This document shows positions 22,508 through 30,789 of a stretch of DNA of 64,000 nt, piece after piece; the stretch's first letter is position 1, and the number at the start of each line of letters is the position of its first letter. Source of the stretch: Streptomyces sp. NBC_01237 (lineage in GTDB: Bacteria; Actinomycetota; Actinomycetes; Streptomycetales; Streptomycetaceae); the NCBI RefSeq assembly GCF_035917275.1, contig NZ_CP108508.1, positions 2,108,001 to 2,172,000 of the forward strand, read 5' to 3'. Below the pieces are notes generated by a model. It was not told the DNA's origin and did no database searches. It saw only the letters and a program-made list of their open reading frames with translations. The position numbers and the translations under genes are program-made.

Positions 22508-23220
22508 CCGCACTGCTAGAGGTCGAGGACCTCCGCGTCGCCTACGGCAAGATCGAAGCCGTCAAGGGCATCTCCTTCAGCGTCGATGCCGGCCAGGTCG
22601 TCACCCTCATCGGCACCAACGGCGCGGGCAAGACCACCACCCTGCGCACCCTCTCCGGACTGCTCAAGCCACTCGGCGGCCGCATCCTCTTCGAGGGCAA
22701 ACCCCTCACCAACATCCCCGCCCACAAGATCGTCTCCCTCGGCATCGCCCACTCGCCCGAGGGGCGCCACATCTTCCCCCGGCTGACGATCACCGAGAAC
22801 CTCCTCCTCGGCGCCTACCTCCGCAACGACAAGGCGGGCATCGAGAAGGACATCCACCGCGCCTACAGCCTCTTCCCCATCCTCGGGGAACGCCGAAAGC
22901 AGGCCGCGGGTACCCTCTCGGGCGGCGAACAGCAGATGCTCGCCATGGGACGCGCCCTCATGTCGCAGCCCAAACTGCTCATGCTGGACGAGCCCTCCAT
23001 GGGCCTCTCCCCGATCATGATGCAGAAGATCATGGAGACCATCGTCGAGCTCAAGGCTGCGGGCACCACGATCCTGCTCGTCGAACAGAACGCCCAGGCC
23101 GCCCTCTCCCTCGCGGACCAGGGCCATGTCATGGAGGTCGGCAAGATCGTCCTCTCCGGCACCGGCCCGGACCTCCTGCACGACGAGTCGGTCCGCAAGG
23201 CCTACCTCGGCGAGGACTGA
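22504..23220 (+). CDS. livF: Branched-chain amino acid ABC transporter ATP-binding protein LivF
   Basis: 238 residues, the normal length. Walker A GTNGAGKTT, SPEGRHIFPRLTITENL, signature LSGGEQQMLAMGRAL, Walker B LLMLDEPSMGLSP, H-loop replaced by the LivF-typical LLVEQNAQ. ATG overlaps the livG stop (ATGA). LivF pairs with LivG to drive transport. The operon ends at the terminator just downstream. Confidence 0.95.
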   Translation: MTALLEVEDLRVAYGKIEAVKGISFSVDAGQVVTLIGTNGAGKTTTLRTLSGLLKPLGGRILFEGKPLTNIPAHKIVSLGIAHSPEGRHIFPRLTITENLLLGAYLRNDKAGIEKDIHRAYSLFPILGERRKQAAGTLSGGEQQMLAMGRALMSQPKLLMLDEPSMGLSPIMMQKIMETIVELKAAGTTILLVEQNAQAALSLADQGHVMEVGKIVLSGTGPDLLHDESVRKAYLGED

Positions 23221-23241
23221 CCCTCCCGTACCGGTACGCAC

Positions 23242-23286
23242 GAAGGAGGCCCGCACCCCGATCGATCCGGGGCGCGGGCCTCCTTC
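23242..23286. terminator. Terminator between the liv operon and the ANTAR regulator gene
   Basis: GAAGGAGGCCCGC (23242-23254) pairs perfectly with 23274-23286, and an inner CCCCG/CGGGG stem continues it. It can serve both convergent units. Confidence 0.85.
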
Positions 23287-23308
23287 CTGCGTATCCGTAC
23301 GGCGAAAG

Positions 23309-23965
23309 CTACTCGGCCGACTTCTTCTTCTCCTCGGCGTCCTCGATCAACGCCTCGGCCAGCTGCTGCATCGACAGCCGCCGGTCCATCGACGTCTTCT
23401 GGATCCACCGGAACGCGGCCGGCTCGGAGAGCCCGTAATCCGTCTGGAGAATGCTCTTCGCCCGGTCCACCAGCTTCCGGGTCTCCAAGCGCTGCGCCAG
23501 GTCCGCGACCTCGCCCTCCAGCGCCTTCAGCTCCGCGAACCGCGACACCGCCATCTCGATGGCCGGCACCACGTCGCTCTTGCTGAACGGCTTCACCAGG
23601 TACGCCATCGCCCCGGCGTCCCGGGCCCGCTCCACGAGGTCGCGCTGCGAGAACGCGGTGAGCATCAGGACCGGTGCGATGGACTCCTCGGCGATCTTCT
23701 CGGCCGCGGAGATCCCGTCGAGGACCGGCATCTTCACATCGAGGATGACCAGGTCGGGCTTGTGCTCCCGGGCCAGCTCGACGGCCTGCTGACCGTCCCC
23801 GGCCTCACCGACGACGGAGTAGCCCTCCTCCTCCAGCATCTCCTTGAGGTCCAGACGGATCAGAGCCTCGTCCTCGGCGATGACGACACGGGTCGTCAGC
23901 GGCGGGACGTGCGACTTGTCGTCGTCGGCGGCGTCTACGGGCTGGGGCGACTCGGGGGTGGTCAC
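23309..23965 (-). CDS. pdtaR: ANTAR-domain response regulator, PdtaR-like
   Basis: 218 residues. An N-terminal polar stretch of about 28 residues, then a receiver domain (about 30-143) with TRVVIAEDEALIRLDLKEML (acidic pocket), the phospho-acceptor Asp in LVILDVKMPVLDGI, the Thr in LMLTAFS and the Lys in YLVKPFSK. The C-terminal ANTAR domain (about 150-208) has LETRKLVDRAKSILQTDYGLSEPAAFRWIQKTSM. ANTAR proteins bind paired hairpins in nascent RNA and prevent termination. The mycobacterial homologue pairs with the kinase PdtaS, which is not adjacent here. GTG at 23963-23965 follows AAGGAGCCCC. Confidence 0.9.
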   Translation of the reverse strand: MTTPESPQPVDAADDDKSHVPPLTTRVVIAEDEALIRLDLKEMLEEEGYSVVGEAGDGQQAVELAREHKPDLVILDVKMPVLDGISAAEKIAEESIAPVLMLTAFSQRDLVERARDAGAMAYLVKPFSKSDVVPAIEMAVSRFAELKALEGEVADLAQRLETRKLVDRAKSILQTDYGLSEPAAFRWIQKTSMDRRLSMQQLAEALIEDAEEKKKSAE

Positions 23966-24059
23966 GGGGCTCCTTGATTCAGGGCAGGTGCTGCTGCGAT
24001 TCAGCCTACCTAGCAGCGGGGGCGACAGGTCACCCGGTACACTCCTCGGCAGCACCCTC

Positions 24060-24142
24060 GCCGGGTTGGTGGAAGGGTATACACGGATGTCTCAAACACA
24101 TCTGCTCGAAAGAGCTTGCGGGTTCGAATCCCGCACTCGGCA
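24060..24142 (+). tRNA. tRNA-Leu (anticodon CAA)
   Basis: 83 nt without encoded CCA. The acceptor stem GCCGGGT pairs with ACTCGGC (one G-U), with discriminator A at 24142. The anticodon stem GATGT/ACATC encloses loop CTCAAAC, so the anticodon is CAA at 24093-24095 and reads UUG. A long variable arm (TGCTCGAAAGAGCTT) marks a class II tRNA. The T arm is GCGGG TTCGAAT CCCGC. A -10-like TACACT lies at 24038-24043. Confidence 0.95.
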
Positions 24143-24153
24143 CAGATCCAAGG

Positions 24154-24190
24154 AAGCGGATGTTCACGTTCTCGTGAACATCCGCTTTTC
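24154..24190 (+). terminator. Terminator of the tRNA-Leu gene
   Basis: A perfect 15-bp stem (24154-24168 with 24173-24187), loop TTCT, followed by a short T run: a near-classical intrinsic terminator 12 nt after the tRNA. Confidence 0.9.
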
Positions 24191-24228
24191 GCTACCTGCG
24201 GCAACTCTTCCTCACGCAGAGTGGCGGT

Positions 24229-25017
24229 GTGAACCTCCACGGGACAGAAGTGCGCCAGAAGGCGCTCACCCTCCTCCGGTCCGGCTCCAAGGGCGCGGAC
24301 GTGGCACGCGAGCTGAACGTGCCGCGCGGCACCGTCGCGTACTGGCTCCACATGGATCGCTCCGAGCGGGGCGAGTGCCCGGGCAGACACAATCCACCGT
24401 GTCATCGGTGTGACGGCATTCCTCTCGACACGACGGCCTACGCGTATCTGCTGGCCCTCTACCTGGGTGATGGCCACATAAGCCGGCCCTTCCAGCACCG
24501 AGTGCCGAATCTCATGATCACTCTTGATGATTCCTGGCCCGGCATTCAGAACGAGGCCGAGGCAGCGATGCGCAAGGTGTTCCCGGACAACGCGACATGC
24601 CGGGTGCGCAGAACGGGCTGCCACAACATCAAGGTCTACTCCAAGCACCTTCCCTGCCTGTTCCCACAGCACGGCCCGGGACGGAAACACGAACGACCCA
24701 TCGTCCTCGAACCCTGGCAGCAAGAGATCGTGAACGCACACCGCTGGGACTTCGTCCGGGGTCTCATCCATTCCGACGGCTGCCGGAACATGAACTGGAC
24801 GACCCGGGTGGTCGACGGCGTACGGAAGCGGTATGAGTATCCGCGCTACTACTTCACCAACGTCTCCGACGACATCCGGCAGCTCTACACCGACACCCTC
24901 GACAGGCTCGGCGTCGAGTGGAAGCACTGCACGCGTGCCGGGAAGGCGTACAACATCTCCGTAGCCCGACGGGCATCCGTCGCCCTCATGGATGCTCACG
25001 TCGGGCCGAAATACTGA
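24229..25017 (+). CDS. HTH protein with two LAGLIDADG motifs, putative free-standing homing endonuclease
   Basis: 262 residues. Residues 5-42 form a helix-turn-helix of the Homeodomain-like/resolvase type (LLRSGSKGADVARELNVPRGTVAYWL). A small Cys cluster follows (C50, C58, C61). Two segments match LAGLIDADG helices with the catalytic acidic residue at the end: YLLALYLGDG at 73-82 and FVRGLIHSDG at 175-184, spaced as in single-chain two-motif endonucleases. Start GTG at 24229 has a weak ribosome-binding site. The gene sits 41 bp after the tRNA-Leu terminator and ends 6 bp before the convergent pyk stop. It interrupts no gene and no intron or intein is visible. It could instead be a transcription regulator that reuses the fold. 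Confidence 0.65.
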   Translation: MNLHGTEVRQKALTLLRSGSKGADVARELNVPRGTVAYWLHMDRSERGECPGRHNPPCHRCDGIPLDTTAYAYLLALYLGDGHISRPFQHRVPNLMITLDDSWPGIQNEAEAAMRKVFPDNATCRVRRTGCHNIKVYSKHLPCLFPQHGPGRKHERPIVLEPWQQEIVNAHRWDFVRGLIHSDGCRNMNWTTRVVDGVRKRYEYPRYYFTNVSDDIRQLYTDTLDRLGVEWKHCTRAGKAYNISVARRASVALMDAHVGPKY

Positions 25018-25023
25018 GCCGCC

Positions 25024-26457
25024 CTACTTCGGGCTGTCGTCCTCACCGATGTGGTGCACGCGGACCAGGTTGGTGGAGCCCGCGACTCCGGGCGGGGAGC
25101 CCGCCGTGATCACCACGACGTCACCCTTCCGGCAGCGGCCGATCCGCAGCAGTTCCTCGTCGACCTGGGCCACCATCGCGTCCGTGGAGTCCACGTGCGG
25201 GCCGAGGAAGGTCTCGACGCCCCAGGTGAGGTTCAGCTGGGCGCGGGTGGCCTCGTCGGGGGTGAAGGCCAGGAGCGGGATGGGCGAGCGGTAGCGGGAG
25301 AGGCGCTTGACCGTGTCGCCGCTCTGGGTGAAGGCCACCAGGAACTTCGCGCCGAGGAAGTCACCCATCTCGGCCGCCGCGCGGGCGACGGCACCGCCCT
25401 GGGTGCGGGGCTTGTTGCGGTCGGTGAGGGGCGGGAGGCCCTTGCCGAGGATGTCCTCCTCGGCCGCTTCGACGATGCGGGACATGGTGCGGACGGTCTC
25501 GACGGGGTACTTGCCGACGCTGGTCTCGCCGGAGAGCATCACCGCGTCGGTGCCGTCGATGATCGCGTTGGCGACGTCCGATGCCTCGGCGCGGGTGGGG
25601 CGGGAGTTGTCGATCATCGAGTCGAGCATCTGCGTGGCGACGATGACCGGCTTGGCGTTGCGCTTGGCGAGTTTGATGGCGCGCTTCTGGACGATCGGGA
25701 CCTGTTCCAGGGGCATTTCGACGCCGAGGTCGCCGCGGGCGACCATGATGCCGTCGAAGGCGGCGACGATGTCGTCGATGTTCTCGACGGCCTGGGGCTT
25801 CTCGACCTTGGCGATGACCGGGAGCCGACGGCCTTCTTCTTCCATGATGCGGTGGACGTCGTCGATGTCGCGTCCGCTGCGGACGAAGGAGAGGGCGATG
25901 ATGTCGGCGCCGATGTTCAGGGCCCAGCGCAGGTCTTCGATGTCTTTTTCGGAGAGTGCGGGGACGGAGACGGCGACGCCGGGGAGGTTGAGTCCCTTGT
26001 GGTCGGAGACCATGCCGCCTTCGATGACGGTGGTGTGGACGCGGGGGCCCTCGACCCGGGTGACTTCGAGGGTGACGCGGCCGTCGTCCACGAGGATGCG
26101 TTCGCCGGTGGTGACGTCGGCGGCGAGGCCGTCGTAGGTGGTGCCGCAGGTGTGGCGGTCGCCTTCGAGGGGCTCGACGGTGATGGTGAAGGTGTCGCCG
26201 CGTTCAAGGAGTACAGGTCCTTCGCGGAAGCGTCCGAGGCGAATCTTCGGGCCTTGAAGGTCGGCGAGGATGCCTACGCTGCGGCCGGTCTCTTCGGATG
26301 CTTTGCGTACACGGTGGTATCGCTCTTCGTGTTCGGCGTAGGTGCCGTGGCTGAGGTTGAAGCGGGCGATGTCCATTCCGGCTTCGACCAGGGCCTTGAT
26401 CTGGTCGTATGTGTCGGTGGCGGGTCCCAGGGTACAAACGATTTTTGCTCGGCGCAT
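25024..26457 (-). CDS. pyk: Pyruvate kinase
   Basis: 477 residues. MRRAKIVCTLGPATDTYDQIKALVEAGMDIARFNLSHG is the usual N-terminus. VIAKVEKPQAVENIDDIVAAFDGIMVARGDLGVEMPLEQVPIVQK contains the catalytic Lys and the metal-binding Glu and Asp. The signature ATQMLDSMIDNSRPTRAEASDVANAIIDGTDAVMLSGETSVGKYP follows. It converts phosphoenolpyruvate and ADP to pyruvate and ATP. ATG at 26455-26457 lies downstream of an inverted repeat. Most Streptomyces carry two pyk genes; this is one copy. Confidence 0.97.
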   Translation of the reverse strand: MRRAKIVCTLGPATDTYDQIKALVEAGMDIARFNLSHGTYAEHEERYHRVRKASEETGRSVGILADLQGPKIRLGRFREGPVLLERGDTFTITVEPLEGDRHTCGTTYDGLAADVTTGERILVDDGRVTLEVTRVEGPRVHTTVIEGGMVSDHKGLNLPGVAVSVPALSEKDIEDLRWALNIGADIIALSFVRSGRDIDDVHRIMEEEGRRLPVIAKVEKPQAVENIDDIVAAFDGIMVARGDLGVEMPLEQVPIVQKRAIKLAKRNAKPVIVATQMLDSMIDNSRPTRAEASDVANAIIDGTDAVMLSGETSVGKYPVETVRTMSRIVEAAEEDILGKGLPPLTDRNKPRTQGGAVARAAAEMGDFLGAKFLVAFTQSGDTVKRLSRYRSPIPLLAFTPDEATRAQLNLTWGVETFLGPHVDSTDAMVAQVDEELLRIGRCRKGDVVVITAGSPPGVAGSTNLVRVHHIGEDDSPK

Positions 26458-26474
26458 GGTTTGAGCCTAGACCT

Positions 26475-26490
26475 TACCTACGGGTAGGTA
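26475..26490. promoter_or_regulatory. Inverted repeat just upstream of pyk
   Basis: TACCTACGGGTAGGTA: perfect 6-bp arms around CGGG, 17 bp from the pyk start codon. It overlaps the expected ribosome-binding region or the promoter if the leader is short. It may be an operator or an mRNA hairpin. Confidence 0.4.
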
Positions 26491-26577
26491 TTTGGCTCCG
26501 TATGACACCTCAACAACCTTTGGGTGAAGGGTTATTGACAAGTGTTGAATTGTGCGCCGGGGTGCTCCGATGAGCGC

Positions 26578-27291
26578 TCAGTGCAGTGGGGGCGGGTTGA
26601 GGGTGAAGGAGGCCTCGACCTGGGCGTCGACGTTCTGGCGTACGGGTTCGAGGTCGATGGGGGTGGCCTCGTCGGCCATTTCGGTGGATCCGGCGGCGCT
26701 GAAGGGGATGGCCCGGTGGGTGAAGTCGGCGCGGGCCGTGCGTCGGGGGTTTCCGGTGCCGGTGTCGGCCAGTTCGAGGAGGGCGCCGAGTCGGGTGTTG
26801 AGGGCTTCGGCGTATTCGCGGGCGCGCTGGAGGGCTTCGTGGACGGCTTGACGGCGGGCGGCGGCGTGGACGGGTGAGTCGGGGCGCAGGCCCCACCAGG
26901 GGCCGTCGACGCGGGTGAGGTCCTGGTCGGCGAGGCGGGCGGTGAGTTCGCCGAGGGCGGTGAAGTCGGTAAGGGTGGCGGTGAGTTGGATGCGTCCGTG
27001 GTAGGCGCGGATGCGTTCGCCGCGGCCGTGGCGGGTGAGTTCGGGGCTGATGGTGAGGGTGCCGGTCTGGAGGGTGTCGACGGCGTCTCCGTAGCTCTTG
27101 ATGAGGTCGATGGTGTGGGTGTTGCGGCGGGTGAGGTCGTCGAGGGTGGTGCGTCGGTCGGTGCCGCGGGCGCTGAGCGTGATGGTGATGTGTGCGGTTT
27201 CGGGGTCGACTTCGAGGTGGGCTTCGCCGCGGACGGTGAGGTGGGGGGTCTGGGGGGTGCCGTACGGGTGGTGGGTGGTGGTGTCGGTCAT
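26578..27291 (-). CDS. SIMPL domain (DUF541) protein
   Basis: 237 residues. PHLTVRGEAHLEVDPETAHITITLSARGTDRRTTLDDL opens the SIMPL fold. RRQAVHEALQRAREYAEALNTRLGALLELADTG is the conserved second half, followed by the closing VDAQVEASFTL strand. No signal peptide is seen, unlike many SIMPL proteins, so it is probably cytosolic. Function is unknown; relatives have been linked to signalling or stress. ATG at 27289-27291. It diverges from the nucleotidase gene by 126 bp. The 120-bp gap to pyk holds no clear terminator. Confidence 0.82.
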   Translation of the reverse strand: MTDTTTHHPYGTPQTPHLTVRGEAHLEVDPETAHITITLSARGTDRRTTLDDLTRRNTHTIDLIKSYGDAVDTLQTGTLTISPELTRHGRGERIRAYHGRIQLTATLTDFTALGELTARLADQDLTRVDGPWWGLRPDSPVHAAARRQAVHEALQRAREYAEALNTRLGALLELADTGTGNPRRTARADFTHRAIPFSAAGSTEMADEATPIDLEPVRQNVDAQVEASFTLNPPPLH

Positions 27292-27417
27292 GCGTTCACT
27301 CTGGCACGGGGGATGTGTGCTCCGGTGGTCATCAGATCGAAACCTGCGCGGGGTGTTGCGGGGTGTGGTTGCTGAGCCAGAATCTACGCGCGTTGCCCAA
27401 CTGAACGAGGAGTAAGA

Positions 27418-29238
27418 ATGCCGTTGAACCGTAGGACGTTTCTGGGCCGTTCGGCTGCTGCCGGTGCGGGTGTGGCGATGGCCGGCGGGGCTGTCGTGGG
27501 ATCTGCCGGGGCTGCGGGGGCGGAGGGCCGGCACGGTCATGGCCACGGCCGTCCGGCGAAGCGGTATTCGTTCACGGTGATGGGCACGACGGATCTGCAC
27601 GGCAATGTTTTCAACTGGGACTACTTCACGGACAAGGAGTTCGACGACGCGGCGCACAACGATGTGGGCCTGGCGAAGATCTCCACGCTCGTGGATCAGG
27701 TGCGGAAGGAGAAGGGCCGCCGCAATACGCTGCTGATCGATGCGGGTGACACGATCCAGGGCACCCAGTTGTCGTACTACTACGCGAAGATCGATCCGAT
27801 CACGGCGAGGCGTGGTCCGGTTCATCCGATGGCGCAGGCGATGAACGCGATCGGGTACGACGCGGCCGCGCTGGGGAACCATGAGTTCAATTACGGTATT
27901 CCGGTGCTGCGGAAGTTCGAGGAGCAGTGTGATTTCCCGCTGCTCGGTGCGAATGCGCTGGATGCGAAGACGTTGCGGCCGGCGTTCGCCCCGTATGTGA
28001 TCAAGCGGCTGCGTACTCCGCACGGTCGTGATGTGCGGGTGGCGGTGCTGGGGTTGACGAATCCGGGTATCGCGATCTGGGACAAGGCGAATGTGGGCGG
28101 GAAGATGGTGTTCCCGGGTCTTGAGGAGCAGGCGGCGAAGTGGGTGCCGAAGCTGCGGTCGATGGGCGCGGATGTGGTGATCGTGTCGGCGCATTCGGGT
28201 TCGTCGGGTACGTCGTCGTACGGTGACCAGCTGCCGTATGTGGAGAATGCGGCGGGTCTGGTGGCGGAGCAGGTGCCGGGAATCGATGCGATTCTGGTCG
28301 GGCATGCCCATCTGGAGATTCCTGAGCATTTTGTGACGAACAAGGCGACGGGCAAGCAGGTTGTTCTGTCGGAGCCGGCGAAGTGGGGGCAGCGGCTGAC
28401 GCTGTTCGACTTCGATCTGGTGTGGAAGAAGGGGCGCTGGACGGTCGAGAGGGCCGGGGCGCAGGTGCTGAACTCGAATGCGGTGGCGGAGGACCGGAAG
28501 GTGACGTCGCTGCTGCGGGACGAGCACCGGAAGGTGGTGGCCTATGTGAATCAGGTCATCGGTACGTCGGTGGTGGCGATGTCGACGGCGGCGGCGCCGT
28601 GGAAGGACGAGCCGATCATCGATCTGATCAATCAGGTTCAGGCGGAGACGGTGAAGGCGGCTCTGGCGGGTGGCGAGTACGCGGCGTTGCCGGTGCTGTC
28701 GCAGGCGTCGTGCTTCTCTCGGACGGCGGCGATCCCGGCGGGTGAGGTGACGATCCGGGATGCGGCGGGTCTGTATCCGTTCGAGAACACGCTTGAGGCG
28801 CGGTTGTTGACGGGTGCGCAGCTCAAGGATTATCTGGAGTATTCGGCGAAGTATTACGTGCAGACGGCGGCCGGTGCTCCGGTGGATACGTCGAAGCTGA
28901 CGAACGCGGACAACACTCCGGATTACAATTATGACGCGGTGTCGGGTGTGACGTACGACATCGATATCGCGAAGCCGGTGGGTTCGCGGATCGTGGGGCT
29001 TTCCTTTGAGGGGAAGGCCATCGATCCGGCGGCGCAGTTTGTGTTTGCGGTGAACAACTACCGGGCGAGTGGCGGGGGCAACTTCCCGCATGTGCCGGGT
29101 GCGAAGCAGCTGTGGGCGAATTCGGATGAGATCCGGAACACGATCATCGGCTGGGTTCAGGCGAAGGGGTCGGTGGATCCGGCGGCGTTCGCTTCGGTGG
29201 GCTGGCGTTTGACGCGGGATGGTGTGCCGGTGTTCTAG
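27418..29238 (+). CDS. Tat-exported bifunctional metallophosphatase/5'-nucleotidase
   Basis: 606 residues. Twin-arginine signal NRRTFLGRSAAAGAGVAMAGG (first 35 residues), then a His-rich spacer. The calcineurin-like metallophosphoesterase domain (about 50-340) has the metal ligands in MGTTDLHGNVFNWD, LLIDAGDTIQG, ALGNHEFNYG, VSAHSG and GHAHLEIP. The 5'-nucleotidase C-terminal domain (about 370-580) has YPFENTLEARLLTGAQLKDYLEYSA. It belongs to the UshA/CpdB group and should release phosphate and nucleosides from extracellular nucleotides or 2',3'-cyclic nucleotides. ATG follows GAGGAGTAAGA, a strong ribosome-binding site. Confidence 0.93.
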   Translation: MPLNRRTFLGRSAAAGAGVAMAGGAVVGSAGAAGAEGRHGHGHGRPAKRYSFTVMGTTDLHGNVFNWDYFTDKEFDDAAHNDVGLAKISTLVDQVRKEKGRRNTLLIDAGDTIQGTQLSYYYAKIDPITARRGPVHPMAQAMNAIGYDAAALGNHEFNYGIPVLRKFEEQCDFPLLGANALDAKTLRPAFAPYVIKRLRTPHGRDVRVAVLGLTNPGIAIWDKANVGGKMVFPGLEEQAAKWVPKLRSMGADVVIVSAHSGSSGTSSYGDQLPYVENAAGLVAEQVPGIDAILVGHAHLEIPEHFVTNKATGKQVVLSEPAKWGQRLTLFDFDLVWKKGRWTVERAGAQVLNSNAVAEDRKVTSLLRDEHRKVVAYVNQVIGTSVVAMSTAAAPWKDEPIIDLINQVQAETVKAALAGGEYAALPVLSQASCFSRTAAIPAGEVTIRDAAGLYPFENTLEARLLTGAQLKDYLEYSAKYYVQTAAGAPVDTSKLTNADNTPDYNYDAVSGVTYDIDIAKPVGSRIVGLSFEGKAIDPAAQFVFAVNNYRASGGGNFPHVPGAKQLWANSDEIRNTIIGWVQAKGSVDPAAFASVGWRLTRDGVPVF

Positions 29239-29258
29239 TTCGGGTGGGTTCGTGGTGT

Positions 29259-29305
29259 GGGGCGGCCGTCTCCGGTTGGTTTTCGGGGGCGGCCGCCCCT
29301 TTTTT
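29259..29305 (+). terminator. Intrinsic terminator of the nucleotidase gene
   Basis: GGGGCGGCCG (29259-29268) pairs with CGGCCGCCCC (29290-29299) and is followed directly by six T residues: a textbook terminator, uncommon in this GC-rich window. Confidence 0.92.
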
Positions 29306-29358
29306 ATGGGCTGGGTGCGCTGGGGGTATGGGGTTCGCCGGGGCTCCTGGGGGTTGGG

Positions 29359-30789
29359 TCAGTTGCTTTGTGTGAGGCGGATGAGGGCAGGGCCCTGTGC
29401 GGGGATTCTGGGGGTGGGCTGGGGGGTGAGGCCGAAGGTGGTGAAGGCGGTGCGTTGCGGGAGGGGGTAGGGCTCGGCGCCGGTGAGGCTGTTGAGGATG
29501 GTGGCGCTGCGCCAGGCGGCGAGTCCGAGGTCGGGGGCGCCGACTCCGTGGGTGTGACGTTCGGCGTTCTGTACGTAGACGTGTCCGGTGACGGTGCGGT
29601 CGAGGACGAGGCGGTACTGGTCGTCGACGCGGGGGCGGTGCGAGGAGTCGCGGCGGAGGTAGGGGTCGAGGCTGTTGAGGAGGCCGTCGAGGGGGCGTTC
29701 GCGGTAGCCGGTGGCGAGGATGACGGCGTCGGTGGTGAGGCGGGTGCGGGTGGCTTGCTGGGTGTGTTCGAGGTGGAGTTCGACGCGGGAGGTGCCGACG
29801 CGGCCTGCGGTGCGTACGGAGACTCCGGGGGTGAGGGTGGCGTCGGGCCAGCCGCCGTGGAGGGTGCGCCGGTAGAGCTCGTCGTGGATGGCGGCGATGG
29901 TGTCGGCGTCGATGCCTTTGTGGAGCTGCCATTGGCGGGGGACGAGTTCGTCGCGGGCGGATTCGGGGAGTGCGTGGAAGTAGCGGCTGTAGTCGGGGGT
30001 GAAGTGTTCGAGGCCGAGTTTCGAGTACTCCATGGGGGCGAATGCCTGGGTGCGGGCGAGCCAGTGGATCTTTTCGGCTCCTGCGGGGCGGGCGCGGAGG
30101 AGGTCGAGAAAGATCTCGGCGCCGGACTGTCCTGAGCCGATGACGGTGATGTGTTCGGCTTTGAGGAGTTGTTCGCGGTGCTGGAGGTATTCGGCGGAGT
30201 GGATGACGGGGACCGACGCGGCTTCGGCGAGGGGTTTCAGGGGTTCGGGGACGAAGGGTTCGGTGCCGACACCGAGGGCGATGTGGCGGGTGTAGGCGCG
30301 GCCGAGTGCTTCGGCTTCGCCGTCGGTGTCGAGCTGGGTGAAGTCGACTTCGAAGAGGGCGCGGTCGGGGTTCCAGCGGACGGCGTCGACCTGGTGGCTG
30401 AAGTGGAGTCCGGGGAGTTGCTCGCTGACCCAGCGGCAGTAGGCGTCGTACTCGGCGCGTTGGATGTGGAAGCGCTCGGCGAAGTAGAAGGGGAAGAGCC
30501 GGTCGCGGGTGCGTAGGTAGTTGAGGAAGGTCCAGGGGCTGGCCGGGTCGGCGAGGGTGACGAGGTCGGCGAGGAAGGGGACTTGGAGGCTGGCGCCGTC
30601 GAGGAGGAGGCCGGGGTGCCAGTGGAAGGCGGGGCGTTGTTCGTAGAAGGTCGCGGCGAGTTTCCGGGGGTTTCCGGGGGCGGTGGGGACGCCGTGGGCG
30701 AGGGCGGCGAGGGAGAGGTTGAAGGGGCCGATGCCGATGCCGACGAGGTCGTGTGGCTGGTCGGGTTCGAGGGCGGGCCGGTCGGTCAT
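29359..30789 (-). CDS. Lysine/ornithine N-monooxygenase (IucD/DesB-like)
   Basis: 476 residues. FAD motif LVGIGIGPFNLSLAALA at the N-terminus. WHPGLLLDGASLQVPFLADLVTLADPASPWTFLNYL is a strongly conserved family segment. The NADPH-binding motif is TVIGSGQSGAEIFLDLL, and the ATGYRERPLDGLL segment is near the end. These enzymes hydroxylate the terminal amine of lysine, ornithine or cadaverine for hydroxamate siderophores. The start ATG at 30787-30789 overlaps the upstream decarboxylase stop by 4 bp, so the two are translationally coupled and likely act on one diamine. No acyltransferase or NIS synthetase gene is nearby. Confidence 0.88.
   Translation of the reverse strand: MTDRPALEPDQPHDLVGIGIGPFNLSLAALAHGVPTAPGNPRKLAATFYEQRPAFHWHPGLLLDGASLQVPFLADLVTLADPASPWTFLNYLRTRDRLFPFYFAERFHIQRAEYDAYCRWVSEQLPGLHFSHQVDAVRWNPDRALFEVDFTQLDTDGEAEALGRAYTRHIALGVGTEPFVPEPLKPLAEAASVPVIHSAEYLQHREQLLKAEHITVIGSGQSGAEIFLDLLRARPAGAEKIHWLARTQAFAPMEYSKLGLEHFTPDYSRYFHALPESARDELVPRQWQLHKGIDADTIAAIHDELYRRTLHGGWPDATLTPGVSVRTAGRVGTSRVELHLEHTQQATRTRLTTDAVILATGYRERPLDGLLNSLDPYLRRDSSHRPRVDDQYRLVLDRTVTGHVYVQNAERHTHGVGAPDLGLAAWRSATILNSLTGAEPYPLPQRTAFTTFGLTPQPTPRIPAQGPALIRLTQSN

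Noticed and set aside
24060..25017. Integrated element at tRNA-Leu
   Set aside because: No integrase, no direct repeat of the tRNA 3' end and only one gene before conserved pyk.
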